From assembly GCF_003290025.1 (NCBI RefSeq), contig NZ_QNHG01000001.1:1053306-1117305 (forward strand): a stretch of 64,000 nucleotides of DNA, given 5' to 3'. The stretch is from Pseudogemmobacter bohemicus. GTDB taxonomy: Bacteria > Pseudomonadota > Alphaproteobacteria > Rhodobacterales > Rhodobacteraceae. The notes beneath the pieces were generated by a model, which searched no databases, was not told the DNA's origin, and worked only from the letters and a program-made list of their open reading frames with translations. Positions 49,790 to 58,598 of this stretch are shown here, piece after piece; within the stretch, counting starts at the first letter, position 1; each line of letters opens with the position of its first letter. The translations under genes and the position numbers were made by a program.

Positions 49790-51292
49790 TCAGTCCATCG
49801 CCTTGAAGTTCAGCGATGCGCCTTCCTTGATCCCCGAGAACCAGCGTGCCGTCACCGTCTTCGTCTTCGTATAGAAGCGCAGCGCATCCGGGCCATATTG
49901 GTTCAGGTCACCGAAGGAAGATTTCTTCCAGCCGCCAAAGGTGTAGTAGCTCAGCGGCACCGGGATCGGGAAGTTCACACCGACCATACCGACATTCACC
50001 CGGCTTGCGAAATCGCGCGCGGTATCGCCATCGGCGGTAAAGATCGCGGTTCCATTGCCGTATTCATTGTCGATCACCAGTTGCAGCGCGTCTTCATAGG
50101 TCTCGGCGCGCACCTGGGTCAGAACCGGCCCGAAGATCTCCTGCTTGTAGATCTCCATATCGCGGGTGGCATGGTCAAACAGCGACGGGCCCACGAAGAA
50201 GCCGTTCTCATAGCCCTGGAGTTTGAAATCCCGGCCATCGACGACAAGTTTCGCGCCTTGTTCCACACCCGAATCGATCAGGCCACGGATCCGCTGCGCC
50301 GAGGCAGAGGTGATCACCGGCCCGAAATCGACATCATTGCCAGCGGTATAGGGGCCGACTTTCAGCTTCTCGATCCGCGGCACCAGCTTTTCGATCAGCG
50401 CATCGGCGGTTTTCTCGCCCACCGGCACCGCGACCGAGATCGCCATGCAGCGTTCGCCCGCCGCACCGAAACCAGCGCCGATCAGCGCATCGGCCGCCTT
50501 GTCGAGATCGGCATCCGGCATGATGACCATATGGTTCTTCGCGCCACCGAAGCATTGCGCGCGCTTGCCGTTGGTCGCCGCGCGGCCATAGATATATTGC
50601 GCAATCGGGGTCGAGCCGACGAAGCCGACCGCCTGGATCACCTCGTGATCAAGGATCGCATCGACGATTTCCTTATCGCCATTGACGACCTGCAGCACGC
50701 CATCGGGCAAACCGGCTTCCTGCAAAAGCTGCGCGAGGTAAAGCGCGGTGGAGGGGCAGCGCTCCGACGGTTTCAGGATCATCGCATTGCCGGCAACCAG
50801 CGCCGGGGCCATTTTCCACAAGGGGATCATGGCGGGGAAGTTGAAGGGCGTGATGCCCGCCACAACGCCAAGCGCCTGACGCATCGAGTAAATATCAATC
50901 CCAGGGCCGGCGGAATCGGTATATTCGCCTTTCAGGAGCGCGGGCGCGCCCATGCAGACTTCGACGACCTCAAGGCCCCGCTGCACATCGCCTTTGGCAT
51001 CGGGAATGGTCTTGCCATGCTCGCGCGAGACCAGTTCAGCCAGCTTTTCCATGTCGCGATTGATCAGGGCGGCAAAGGCCATCATCACGCGGGCGCGGCG
51101 CTGCGGGTTGACCGCCTGCCATTTCAGCTGGGCCGCAGCCGCCGACTGGATTGCGGCGTCAAGTTCCGCCGGAGTGGCCAGTGCAAGCCGCGCCTGCACT
51201 TCGCCGGTGGCGGGGTTGAAGACATCGGTGAAGCGGTCTGACTTGCCCTTTACCAGCTTGCCGTCGATCCAGTGACCAATCTCAGCGACCAT
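49790..51292 (-). CDS. mmsA: Methylmalonate-semialdehyde dehydrogenase (CoA-acylating)
   Basis: A 500-residue aldehyde dehydrogenase. The NAD-binding and substrate motifs ITPFNFPAMIPLWKMAPAL and the catalytic Cys in GAAGERCMAIS are those of CoA-dependent MmsA, which converts methylmalonate or malonate semialdehyde to propionyl- or acetyl-CoA in valine and inositol catabolism. I chose the ATG at 51292, behind GGGAGG, over a start nine codons upstream. It is divergent from a LysR-type regulator that probably controls it. Other valine-degradation genes (mmsB and acyl-CoA dehydrogenase) are not in the window. Confidence 0.9.
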   Translation of the reverse strand: MVAEIGHWIDGKLVKGKSDRFTDVFNPATGEVQARLALATPAELDAAIQSAAAAQLKWQAVNPQRRARVMMAFAALINRDMEKLAELVSREHGKTIPDAKGDVQRGLEVVEVCMGAPALLKGEYTDSAGPGIDIYSMRQALGVVAGITPFNFPAMIPLWKMAPALVAGNAMILKPSERCPSTALYLAQLLQEAGLPDGVLQVVNGDKEIVDAILDHEVIQAVGFVGSTPIAQYIYGRAATNGKRAQCFGGAKNHMVIMPDADLDKAADALIGAGFGAAGERCMAISVAVPVGEKTADALIEKLVPRIEKLKVGPYTAGNDVDFGPVITSASAQRIRGLIDSGVEQGAKLVVDGRDFKLQGYENGFFVGPSLFDHATRDMEIYKQEIFGPVLTQVRAETYEDALQLVIDNEYGNGTAIFTADGDTARDFASRVNVGMVGVNFPIPVPLSYYTFGGWKKSSFGDLNQYGPDALRFYTKTKTVTARWFSGIKEGASLNFKAMD

Positions 51293-51375
51293 GGCGGAAC
51301 CTCCCATATGAATTTGCATGGCATGGTTTTACTCTTGCGAAATCGCTGATCAAAGCGCCAATTGGCCAAAGGCGT

Positions 51376-51391
51376 TTTGCATTTTTGCAAA
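51376..51391. promoter_or_regulatory. Operator-like dyad between mmsA and lysR genes
   Basis: TTTGC-ATTTTT-GCAAA lies 25 bases upstream of the LysR start in the 123-bp divergent region. AT-rich interrupted dyads of this size fit the LysR T-N11-A pattern. A second, partial copy (TTGCGAAATCGC) lies nearer mmsA. Confidence 0.45.
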
Positions 51392-51415
51392 GGTTCGGGA
51401 TGGCGAAGGTTAAGC

Positions 51416-52339
51416 ATGGACTGGGACGATCTGAGGATATTTCTGGAGGTGGCGCGGCATGAAAGCCTCTCGGGCGCCGGCAAGCGGCTCAAGATCGACG
51501 CGGCGACGGTCGGGCGCCGGGTGCAGCGGTTTGAAGATGCACTCGGCCAGCGGCTTTTTGCCCGCAGCCCTCAGGGCTATCAGCTGAGCCCGGCCGGTGA
51601 GCGGCTCTTGCCGGCGGCCGAGCGTGCCGAGGCGGCGATGCTGGCGGCGGGTGAGGCGCTGTCGGATGACCGGGCAGGGCAGGGGCTGACCGGGCTGATC
51701 CGGCTGGGCGCCCCGGATGGTTGCGCCAATTACCTGCTGCCGCCGGTGATCGCGCATATCTGCGAGCACAATCCGGGGCTTGAGGTGCAGCTTGTGGCGC
51801 TGCCGCGGGTCTTCAACCTCTCGAAACGCGAAGCGGATATGGCGATCGGGGTTTCCCGCCCCGAGACCGGGCGGCTGACGGTGCAGAAGCTGACCGATTA
51901 CCGGCTGGTGCTGGCGGCGTCCGAGGCCTGGCTGGCCCGCAACCCGGCACCCGTCAGTCGCGCCGATCTGCGGGATCTGCGATTCGTCGGTTATATACCG
52001 GATCTCATCTTCGACAAGGAACTGGATTATCTGGCCGAGCTGGGCGCCCCCCAGGTGGCTATTTCCTCGAATTCGGTCTCGGTCCAGCTGAATTTTCTGC
52101 GCCAGGGGGCGGGAATCGGCATTGTTCACGATTTCGCCCTGCCGGCCGCGCCAGAACTCAGGCAGATCCTGCCCGATGAGGTGGGGCTGACCCGGTCTTT
52201 CTGGCTGATCCGCCACGCCGATGACGGGCGGGTTCAGAGGCTGAACCGCTTTGCGCAAAGCCTTGTGCGGGAGACGAAAGCCGAGATGGCCAGGCATGAA
52301 AACACTGCTCCGCCCGGCGGTTACAACCTCAAGGCTTGA
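51416..52339 (+). CDS. LysR-family transcriptional regulator
   Basis: A 307-residue regulator with an N-terminal winged helix-turn-helix (WDDLRIFLEVARHESLSGAG, then TVGRRVQRFEDALGQRLFARSPQGYQLSPAGERLL) and a C-terminal effector-binding domain (about 90-295). I chose the ATG at 51416 because the family start MDWDDLRIF begins there. Divergence from mmsA over 123 bp is the classic LysR arrangement, so it likely senses a valine or malonate-semialdehyde intermediate. It may autoregulate through the dyad at 51376-51391. Confidence 0.88.
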   Translation: MDWDDLRIFLEVARHESLSGAGKRLKIDAATVGRRVQRFEDALGQRLFARSPQGYQLSPAGERLLPAAERAEAAMLAAGEALSDDRAGQGLTGLIRLGAPDGCANYLLPPVIAHICEHNPGLEVQLVALPRVFNLSKREADMAIGVSRPETGRLTVQKLTDYRLVLAASEAWLARNPAPVSRADLRDLRFVGYIPDLIFDKELDYLAELGAPQVAISSNSVSVQLNFLRQGAGIGIVHDFALPAAPELRQILPDEVGLTRSFWLIRHADDGRVQRLNRFAQSLVRETKAEMARHENTAPPGGYNLKA

Positions 52340-52399
52340 CAGAATCCTGCGGCTCAAAGACGCTTCTTCTGACAGACACGGGAAAGTGAGGAGAAGCCC

Positions 52400-52831
52400 A
52401 TGCTTGTCAGCCAGATCCTTAAGACAAAACCGGCAGGGGTGATCACGATTGCTCCGGAGGCCACCGTTGCCGAAGCTGCCGCCGTGCTGTCGGAAAAGCG
52501 GATCGGGGCGCTGATCGTCTCATCCGATGGCAAAAAGGCGCTTGGCATCCTGTCCGAGCGCGACATCGTGCGCGAGCTGGGGCGATCAGGCGTCTCCTGC
52601 CTCTCGGCGAAGGTGACAGAGCTGATGACTGCAAAGCTTGTCTCCTGCACCAGCGGCGACATGAATATGGATATCCTGAAGACGATGACCGATGGCCGCT
52701 TCCGCCATATGCCAGTGATCGAGAATGGCGAGATGCTGGCCATCATCACCCTGGGCGATGTGGTGAAGGCACGGCTGGAAGAGCTGCATGCCGAGAAAAG
52801 CGCGCTTGAAGGCATGATCATGGGGCATTGA
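52400..52831 (+). CDS. CBS-domain protein
   Basis: A 143-residue protein made of two CBS domains in tandem (ILKTKPAGVITIAPEATVAEA opens the first; VTELMTAKLVSCTSGDMNMD opens the second). These usually bind adenine nucleotides or NAD and act as energy sensors. There is no attached enzyme or transporter domain, so its partner is unknown. GAGGAG precedes the ATG. It lies 60 bases after the LysR gene on the same strand and 110 bases before coaD. Confidence 0.88.
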   Translation: MLVSQILKTKPAGVITIAPEATVAEAAAVLSEKRIGALIVSSDGKKALGILSERDIVRELGRSGVSCLSAKVTELMTAKLVSCTSGDMNMDILKTMTDGRFRHMPVIENGEMLAIITLGDVVKARLEELHAEKSALEGMIMGH

Positions 52832-52941
52832 GCCCTGTAGCTGTCAAAGGGCACGCTGCGCTGCGGCGATTTTGATCTTGCGCAGACGCGGGCAATATTG
52901 TTGCGTGCGTCTGCGGCAGAGGGATCAGGGAGGATTCACCC

Positions 52942-53433
52942 ATGCGCATCGGTCTTTATCCGGGCACGTTCGATCCTGTGACGCTGGGCCATACCGATAT
53001 CATCCGGCGCGCAATGGCGCTGGTGGACCGGCTGGTGATCGGCGTGGCGATCAACCGGGACAAAGGGCCCTTGTTCAGCCTGGATGAGCGGGTGGCAATG
53101 CTGCGTGACGAATGCGCGGGGATCACCGAAAGCACCGGCGGCGAGATCCTGGTCCATCCATTCGAAAATCTGCTGATCGACTGCGCCCGCGATGTGGGGG
53201 CGAATGTGATCGTGCGCGGCCTGAGGGCGGTGGCGGATTTCGAATATGAATTCCAGATGGTCGGGATGAACCGGGCGCTGGACGATTCTGTTGAGACCGT
53301 CTTCCTGATGGCTGATGCACGGCGTCAGGCGATTGCCTCGAAACTGGTCAAAGAAATCGCGCGGCTGGGCGGCGATGTCAGCCGCTTTGTGCCGCCCCAG
53401 GTCGCGGCGGCGCTGAAAGCGAAATACGGCTGA
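52942..53433 (+). CDS. coaD: Phosphopantetheine adenylyltransferase
   Basis: A 163-residue nucleotidyltransferase, the penultimate enzyme of coenzyme A synthesis. It transfers AMP from ATP to 4'-phosphopantetheine. The opening GLYPGTFDPVTLGHTDIIRRA carries the T/HxGH nucleotide-binding motif, and VRGLRAVADFEYEFQM is the family signature in the middle. Length is standard. It starts behind GGGAGGATTCACCC. Two perfect hairpins follow the stop. Confidence 0.95.
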   Translation: MRIGLYPGTFDPVTLGHTDIIRRAMALVDRLVIGVAINRDKGPLFSLDERVAMLRDECAGITESTGGEILVHPFENLLIDCARDVGANVIVRGLRAVADFEYEFQMVGMNRALDDSVETVFLMADARRQAIASKLVKEIARLGGDVSRFVPPQVAAALKAKYG

Positions 53434-53441
53434 GCAGGGGT

Positions 53442-53488
53442 CCGATTTCTTCAAAGAAATCGGCGCGGATTTTTCAAAAAATCCGCGC
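53442..53488. terminator. Double hairpin between convergent coaD and gap
   Basis: Two adjoining near-perfect palindromes: 53442-53463 (CCGATTTCTT, CA, AAGAAATCGG) and 53463-53488 (GCGCGGATTTTT, CA, AAAAATCCGCGC). Both have two-base centres and T/A-rich tips, so either strand can yield a terminator hairpin. The same design occurs at 57073-57139. Confidence 0.7.
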
Positions 53489-53517
53489 GCTTTGAGATGT
53501 GCTTAGGTCTGACCCTG

Positions 53518-54519
53518 TCAGATCAGCTTGCCCATGGCGACAGCCGTATCGGCCATCCGGTTCGAGAAGCCCCATTCATTGTCATACCAGCTGAGAACCG
53601 AGACCATGGTTCCGTCCATCACCTTGGTCTGGTCGATATGGAAGATCGACGAATGCGGGTCATGGTTGAAGTCCGCCGAGACATTCTTGAACTTCGTATA
53701 GCCGAGAATGCCCTTCAGCGGGCCATCGGCAGCGGCGATGATCGCAGCGTTGATCTCTTCCACCGAGGTCGCGCGTTTCGCGATGAATTTCAGATCCACC
53801 ACCGAGACATTCGGCGTTGGCACCCGGATTGCAAAACCATCGAGCTTGCCCTTCAGCTCCGGCAGCACGAGGCCCACGGCCTTAGCCGCGCCGGTCGAGG
53901 TCGGGATCATCGACAAAGCCGCCGCGCGGGCGCGGTAGAGATCCTTATGCATGGTGTCCAGCGTCGGCTGGTCGCCGGTATAGGAATGGATCGTCGTCAT
54001 CATGCCTTTCTCGATGCCGATGGCGTCATGCAGCACCTTGGCGACCGGCGAGAGGCAATTGGTGGTGCAGCTGGCATTCGAGACGACCAGATCGTCTTTG
54101 GTCAGCGTCTTGTCATTCACCCCGAAAACGATGGTCTTGTCGGCACCATCGCCCGGCGCCGAGATCAGCACACGTTTGGAGCCGTTTTCCAGATGCGCGA
54201 GGCATTTCTCTTTCGAGGTGAAAATACCGGTGCATTCCAGGACCACATCGACACCCGACCAGGGCAGTTCAGCGGGGTTCCTCAGCGCGCTTACCCGGAT
54301 CGGGCCGCGGCCGACATCAATCCAGTCCTCGCCGGTGGTCACCTCGGCCGGGAAGCGGCCATGGACCGAGTCGAAGCGCAACAGATGCGCATTGGTCTCG
54401 ACCGGGCCGAGATCATTCAGCGCCACCACCTCGATATCGGTCCGCCCCGATTCGATGATCGCGCGCAGGATATTGCGCCCGATGCGGCCAAACCCGTTGA
54501 TTGCAACCTTGACAGCCAT
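53518..54519 (-). CDS. gap: Glyceraldehyde-3-phosphate dehydrogenase, NAD type
   Basis: A 333-residue type I GAPDH. The nucleotide-binding start is [16 protein letters not shown]. Asp36 in VVALNDLG is the residue that selects NAD over NADP. The active-site Cys lies in [11 protein letters not shown] and the phosphate region in [10 protein letters not shown]. It is therefore the likely glycolytic enzyme. A LacI-type site TGCTAGCGCTAACA (54609-54622) lies 90 bases upstream. It follows the 47-residue membrane protein and the second GAPDH gene on the same strand. Confidence 0.94.
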   Translation of the reverse strand: MAVKVAINGFGRIGRNILRAIIESGRTDIEVVALNDLGPVETNAHLLRFDSVHGRFPAEVTTGEDWIDVGRGPIRVSALRNPAELPWSGVDVVLECTGIFTSKEKCLAHLENGSKRVLISAPGDGADKTIVFGVNDKTLTKDDLVVSNASCTTNCLSPVAKVLHDAIGIEKGMMTTIHSYTGDQPTLDTMHKDLYRARAAALSMIPTSTGAAKAVGLVLPELKGKLDGFAIRVPTPNVSVVDLKFIAKRATSVEEINAAIIAAADGPLKGILGYTKFKNVSADFNHDPHSSIFHIDQTKVMDGTMVSVLSWYDNEWGFSNRMADTAVAMGKLI

Positions 54520-54608
54520 GACCTGTTCCTCCGGTGCTGTGGTATCTTTGCGATGTCAGGGCAGGCTTGCCCCGACGAATCTCTGGTCCCGGCGTCGCAG
54601 CGCCGGAA

Positions 54609-54622
54609 TGCTAGCGCTAACA
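54609..54622 (-). promoter_or_regulatory. LacI-type operator-like site upstream of gap
   Basis: TGCTAGCGCTAACA matches the symmetric consensus TGTTAGCGCTAACA at 13 of 14 positions and has the central CpG step typical of LacI-family operators. It lies between the small membrane protein gene and gap, suggesting gap has its own regulated promoter. Confidence 0.55.
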
Positions 54623-54662
54623 ACCCCAGAACGCGCGGAAATGCAATCAAATCCTGGCAGGA

Positions 54663-54806
54663 TCACCGCCAGAATTGAACCCAATCGACAAGATAAAGAA
54701 ATTTTTTGGCCAGAAACATCAGGATCTGCCCCTGATTCAGAAGCAGATCCAGCCCGATTGCCACAGCAAGCGTCAAGGCGATGTACAGAGCGACACGGTC
54801 GGTCAA
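54663..54806 (-). CDS. 47-residue membrane protein between the GAPDH genes
   Basis: A small gene with a TTG start at 54806, six bases after GGGGA, encoding a protein with one hydrophobic helix (VALYIALTLAVAIGLDLLL) and a C-terminus rich in aromatic and basic residues (FLAKKFLYLVDWVQFWR). I believe similar tiny proteins ending in FWR occur near gap genes in other Rhodobacterales. It starts 37 bases after the second GAPDH gene ends and is probably co-transcribed with it. Function unknown; a membrane-bound regulator is one possibility. Confidence 0.65.
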   Translation of the reverse strand: MTDRVALYIALTLAVAIGLDLLLNQGQILMFLAKKFLYLVDWVQFWR

Positions 54807-54843
54807 GTGAGTCCCCGGAATTTCACCGGGTCGGCGCCCGGTC

Positions 54844-55845
54844 TCAGCCAGCAAGCCGCCCCATGGCGCCGGCCACATCGGCCATGCGGCAGGAGAAGCC
54901 CCATTCATTGTCATACCATGCCAGAACGCGGACGGAACGGCCAACAACCCGTGTCTGATCCGGCGCGAAAATCGACGATTGCGTGGTATGGTTGAAGTCG
55001 ATCGAGACCTTGGGCTCGGGGTCATAGGCCATGACCATGCCCATATAGCCATTGGCCGCCTCACGCACGATCTGGTTCACCTCATCCGCGGTGACCGACT
55101 TCGCGGCGATGAAGGTCAGATCGACCGCCGAGACATTCGGGGTCGGCACGCGGATCGCCGAGCCGTCGAGCTTGCCTTTCAGTTCCGGCAACACCTCGCC
55201 AAGCGCTTTCGCGGCGCCGGTCGAGGTCGGTATCATCGCCATCGCAGCCGAGCGCGCGCGGTAGAGATCGGAATGGCGGCGGTCCAGCGTCGGCTGGTCG
55301 CCGGTATAGGAATGGATCGTGGTCATAATGCCCGATTCGATCCCGATCGTGTCATTCAGCACCTTGGCAAGCGGCGCGAGGCAGTTGGTGGTGCAGGACC
55401 CGTTCGAAACGACCAGATGCTCAGGCTTCAACGCGCGGTGATTGACGCCGTAAACCACGGTCAGATCGGCATTCTTCGCCGGGGCCGAAACCAGCACGCG
55501 CCTGGCGCCGCGCCCCAGATGCACGGCGGCTTTATTGCGGTCATTGAAATTGCCGGTGCATTCCAGCACGACATCGACGCCGTCCCAGTCCAGCTCTTCC
55601 GGATTGTAGGTCGACATCACCCGGATCGGCCCGCGCCCCAGATCCAGCGCGCCGCCCTCGACCTTCACGGTGCCGGGGAAGCGGCCATGGACCGAGTCGT
55701 ATTTCAGCAGATGCGCATTGGTCTCGATGGGGCCGGTCGCATTGATGGCGACAACCTGAACATCATTGCGGTTCGATTCGGCGATATGGGCCAGGGTGCA
55801 GCGACCGATACGGCCAAATCCATTGATCCCGACGGTGATGGTCAT
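54844..55845 (-). CDS. Second glyceraldehyde-3-phosphate dehydrogenase, NAD-selecting Asp missing
   Basis: A 333-residue GAPDH paralogue of gap. The active-site motif NGSCTTNCLAP is intact, so it should be catalytic. Position 36, Asp in gap and in NAD-specific GAPDHs, is Ala, and position 37 is Thr (VVAINATG). Loss of this Asp is a mark of NADP-using GapB-type enzymes, so I predict NADP preference and a gluconeogenic or Calvin-cycle-like role. An alternative is erythrose-4-phosphate dehydrogenase, but the core looks like GAPDH. It has three LacI-type half or full sites upstream. It is divergent from the DUF808 gene. Confidence 0.85.
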   Translation of the reverse strand: MTITVGINGFGRIGRCTLAHIAESNRNDVQVVAINATGPIETNAHLLKYDSVHGRFPGTVKVEGGALDLGRGPIRVMSTYNPEELDWDGVDVVLECTGNFNDRNKAAVHLGRGARRVLVSAPAKNADLTVVYGVNHRALKPEHLVVSNGSCTTNCLAPLAKVLNDTIGIESGIMTTIHSYTGDQPTLDRRHSDLYRARSAAMAMIPTSTGAAKALGEVLPELKGKLDGSAIRVPTPNVSAVDLTFIAAKSVTADEVNQIVREAANGYMGMVMAYDPEPKVSIDFNHTTQSSIFAPDQTRVVGRSVRVLAWYDNEWGFSCRMADVAGAMGRLAG

Positions 55846-55940
55846 ATCCTGTCTCTCCGCTGCGCGTGATATACTGGGCCTCTGGCTGGTTAGCGCCGCC
55901 CCTGGGGTTTTCAAAGCATAAAAACGACGTATTTTCATTG

Positions 55941-55985
55941 TGTTAGCGCAAACCTTCCGTGTTTGCGCTATCGCTTGCGGTAACA
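55941..55985 (-). promoter_or_regulatory. Cluster of LacI-type operator-like sites upstream of the second gap gene
   Basis: Three overlapping or adjacent matches to TGTTAGCGCTAACA: 55941-55954 (TGTTAGCGCAAACC, 12 of 14), 55960-55973 (TGTTTGCGCTATCG, 11 of 14) and 55972-55985 (CGCTTGCGGTAACA, 10 of 14). The first two also form a 10-bp inverted repeat, TAGCGCAAAC / GTTTGCGCTA. They lie about 100-140 bases upstream of the gene and could serve the divergent DUF808 gene too. Confidence 0.5.
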
Positions 55986-56092
55986 GGTGCTGGCCCGGGC
56001 AACAGAAAAGCCTGCGCCCGGACCATGACGCCCCTTGTCCTGGCCGGGTGATTCCCTGTCTCTGGGCGGGAGAACAGTGAAACAGGTGGAAT

Positions 56093-57067
56093 ATGAGCGG
56101 TCTGCTGGCACTCCTTGATGATGTTGCGGCCATTGCCAAGGTCGCGGCGGCCTCGGTCGATGACATTGCGGCGGCGGCGGCCAAGGCGGGGGCCAAGGCT
56201 GCGGGCGTGGTGATCGACGATGCTGCGGTGACGCCGAAATATGTGACCGGGTTCAAACCGGCGCGCGAGCTGCCGATCATCTGGCGAATCGCTGTCGGAT
56301 CGCTGCGCAACAAACTGGTGATCCTCTTGCCGGTGCTGCTGGCGCTGGAGGCATTCTTTCCGGTGGCGATCACGCCCTTACTGATGCTGGGGGGCGCCTA
56401 TCTCTGTTTCGAGGGCGCCGAGAAGCTGTTCCACGCGCTCCTTCCGCATGCGGATGCGGCTGTGGAGGCGGATTTCGCGACGGGTGATGAAAAGCAGCTG
56501 GAAGAGGAGAAGGTCGCCGGCGCGATCAAGACCGATTTCATCCTCTCGGCCGAGATTATGACCATCGCGCTTTCGGTGATCGACAGCCCGGATTTCTGGA
56601 TGAAGGCGGGGGTTCTGCTGGTGGTGGGCGCGCTGATCACGGTGGTGGTTTATGGTGCGGTGGCACTGATCGTGAAGATGGATGATATCGGGCTGCATCT
56701 GGCGGCGACCGGTCGTCTGGGGGCAACAAAGGCACTTGGGCGCGGGCTGGTCAAGGGGATGCCGGTGCTGCTGGCCTTTCTCTCGGTGGTGGGGACGGCG
56801 GCCATGCTCTGGGTTGGCGGCAATATCGTTGTGCATGGGCTGGAGGTGACGCATCTCTGGACCTGGCCCTATGAGACGATCCGCCATCTGGCAGTGTCGG
56901 CGGCAGCGGCGGTGCCACAGGCGGCGGGGCTGGTGGAATGGCTGGTGACGGCGGCGCTGGACGGTGTGCTTGGGCTGATCCTCGGCGCAATGCTGATCCC
57001 GCTGGGCACCAGGGTGATCGGGCCATTGTGGAACCGTGTCACCGGAAAACCAGGCGCCCCCCATTGA
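56093..57067 (+). CDS. DUF808 family membrane protein (YedI-like)
   Basis: A 324-residue integral membrane protein of DUF808. The opening SGLLALLDDVAAIAKVAAASVDDIA and the motif AAGVVIDDAAVTPKYVTGF are diagnostic, followed by about six to eight hydrophobic segments. Members are widespread and uncharacterised. It starts at ATG 56093 behind AGGTGGA. Its 3' end is followed within six bases by a chain of three palindromic hairpins shared with the convergent rarD gene. Confidence 0.85.
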   Translation: MSGLLALLDDVAAIAKVAAASVDDIAAAAAKAGAKAAGVVIDDAAVTPKYVTGFKPARELPIIWRIAVGSLRNKLVILLPVLLALEAFFPVAITPLLMLGGAYLCFEGAEKLFHALLPHADAAVEADFATGDEKQLEEEKVAGAIKTDFILSAEIMTIALSVIDSPDFWMKAGVLLVVGALITVVVYGAVALIVKMDDIGLHLAATGRLGATKALGRGLVKGMPVLLAFLSVVGTAAMLWVGGNIVVHGLEVTHLWTWPYETIRHLAVSAAAAVPQAAGLVEWLVTAALDGVLGLILGAMLIPLGTRVIGPLWNRVTGKPGAPH

Positions 57068-57072
57068 GCGGG

Positions 57073-57139
57073 CGAAATCTGATCAGATTTCGTGCCGGAG
57101 CCTTCCAAGGCTCCGGACCGGAGTTTTGCAAAACTCCGG
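57073..57139. terminator. Triple palindromic hairpin between convergent DUF808 and rarD genes
   Basis: Three consecutive palindromes: 57073-57092 (a perfect 20-bp palindrome, CGAAATCT GATC AGATTTCG), 57095-57116 (CCGGAGCCTT, CC, AAGGCTCCGG) and 57118-57139 (a perfect 22-bp palindrome with arms CCGGAGTTTTG / CAAAACTCCGG). They fill the 75-bp gap between the two stop codons and probably act as a bidirectional terminator. Confidence 0.75.
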
Positions 57140-57142
57140 TTG

Positions 57143-58051
57143 CTACCGTCGGCGTCGGAGCATTGAGGTCGAATAGATCACCAGACCCAGCCATATGAAC
57201 CCGAAGGCGATCAGCTTTTGCCGACTGAAGGGCTCGTCAAACACGAATACCGCCGTCAGGAAGATCATGGTCGGCGCGATATATTGCATGATGGCAATCG
57301 TGGTCAGCCGCAGCCGCTTGGCGCCATTGGCGTAAAGGATCAGCGGGCCGGCAGTAACCAGCCCCAGAAAGAACAACATGCCGCTTTGCCAGCCCGGCCC
57401 ATGCAGGAACTGCATCTGCCCGCTTGCGGCAAGCCAGCCGATCACCGCCAGCGCCGGCAGCATCAGCACCATCACCTCCAGTGTGAAGCCCTGGTTCGGC
57501 CCGATCGGCAGGCTCTTCTTAAAATAGGCATAGAGGCCCCAGGTCAGCGTCAGCCCGAGCGCCAGCAAGGGCAGTCGGCCTGCCTCGACGGTCAGGATCG
57601 CCACGCCGATGGCCGCCGAGAAGATCGCGATCCATTGCAGGCCGCGCAGCCGCTCTCCCAGCAGGGCGGCACCCAGCAGGATCGAAAAGAGCGGGTTGAT
57701 ATAGTAGCCAAGCGCTGCATCCAGCGCACGTCCAGAGACGATTGCCCAGACGTAAAGCCCCCAGTTCAGCGAGATCAGCGCGGCGGTCACCAGCGTCATC
57801 CCAAGCATCGCCGGATTGCGCAGCGCCGCACGCAGATCAGCGGTCCTCCGTGTCAGAGCAAGCACGATCAGCGCCACCGGCAGCGCCCAGATCACCCGAT
57901 GCGCCACCACTTCCACCGGCGAGACCTGGTCCAGTGCCTTCATGTAAAGCGGCAGGAACCCCCAGAGCAGATAGGCCGAAAATGCGTAGAGAAAACCCGA
58001 CAGGCTGTCTCCATCCTGCGGCGCGTGGGAAGGGGCGGGTCTGCTTTCCAT
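57143..58051 (-). CDS. rarD: EamA-family transporter RarD
   Basis: A 302-residue ten-helix membrane protein of the drug/metabolite transporter superfamily. RarD-type motifs are clear: AYLLWGFLPLYMKALDQVSPVEVVAHRVIWALP at the start of the membrane part, NWGLYVWAIVSGRALDAALGYYINPL, and later QYIAPTMIFLTAVFVFDEPFS. RarD was named for chloramphenicol sensitivity in Pseudomonas, but its natural substrate is unknown. It ends inside the hairpin cluster shared with the DUF808 gene. Confidence 0.9.
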   Translation of the reverse strand: MESRPAPSHAPQDGDSLSGFLYAFSAYLLWGFLPLYMKALDQVSPVEVVAHRVIWALPVALIVLALTRRTADLRAALRNPAMLGMTLVTAALISLNWGLYVWAIVSGRALDAALGYYINPLFSILLGAALLGERLRGLQWIAIFSAAIGVAILTVEAGRLPLLALGLTLTWGLYAYFKKSLPIGPNQGFTLEVMVLMLPALAVIGWLAASGQMQFLHGPGWQSGMLFFLGLVTAGPLILYANGAKRLRLTTIAIMQYIAPTMIFLTAVFVFDEPFSRQKLIAFGFIWLGLVIYSTSMLRRRR

Positions 58052-58163
58052 CCGAAAGGTTTAGCCCTGACGGGCCGGTGCTGCGAGAGTTGATCTTGTG
58101 ACGGATACAAGATTGACGCGTCCTGCGCCAAAGCCCTCTTATGCCGGTTGGGCTTTCCCGGCC

Positions 58164-58598
58164 TCAACTGCCGTCGTCATCGCCGGGGAGTGTCCAGCCG
58201 GCGGGCGCGAGTTCATACCCCTCAAACCGGAAGCCCGGGCTGACGGTGCAGGACACCAGCGTCCAGTCGCCGGTGCTGCTTGCCGCCTGCCACCATCCGG
58301 CCGGCACCATCAGCTGGCATTGCTGGCCGCCGAGGATATCAGGGCCGAGGGTGAAGCGGCGGGCGTTGCGCTCGCCCATCGACAAGTCCAGCGGCGCCCC
58401 GGCATGCCAGAGCCAGATCTCATCGGCATCGACCCGGTGCCAGTGGCTGCGCTCGCCGGCTTGCAGCAGGAAGAGGATCGCGGTGCCGCTGGCGCGTCCC
58501 TCGCGGATCGGGCCACGCCAGGTCTCGCGATACCAGCCACCCTCGGGATGCGGCTTCAGATCGAGACGGGCAATGATCTCCTGCGACACAGCACTCAT
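58164..58598 (-). CDS. DUF985 cupin-fold protein
   Basis: A 144-residue single-domain cupin of DUF985 ([15 protein letters not shown], then [25 protein letters not shown], then [12 protein letters not shown]). The His and Glu residues of a metal-binding cupin are visible in the [10 protein letters not shown] stretch. The role of the family is unknown. I chose the ATG at 58598, five bases after GGAGG; it overlaps the stop of the upstream pseudouridine synthase (ATGA) and is translationally coupled to it. Confidence 0.85.
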   Translation of the reverse strand: MSAVSQEIIARLDLKPHPEGGWYRETWRGPIREGRASGTAILFLLQAGERSHWHRVDADEIWLWHAGAPLDLSMGERNARRFTLGPDILGGQQCQLMVPAGWWQAASSTGDWTLVSCTVSPGFRFEGYELAPAGWTLPGDDDGS

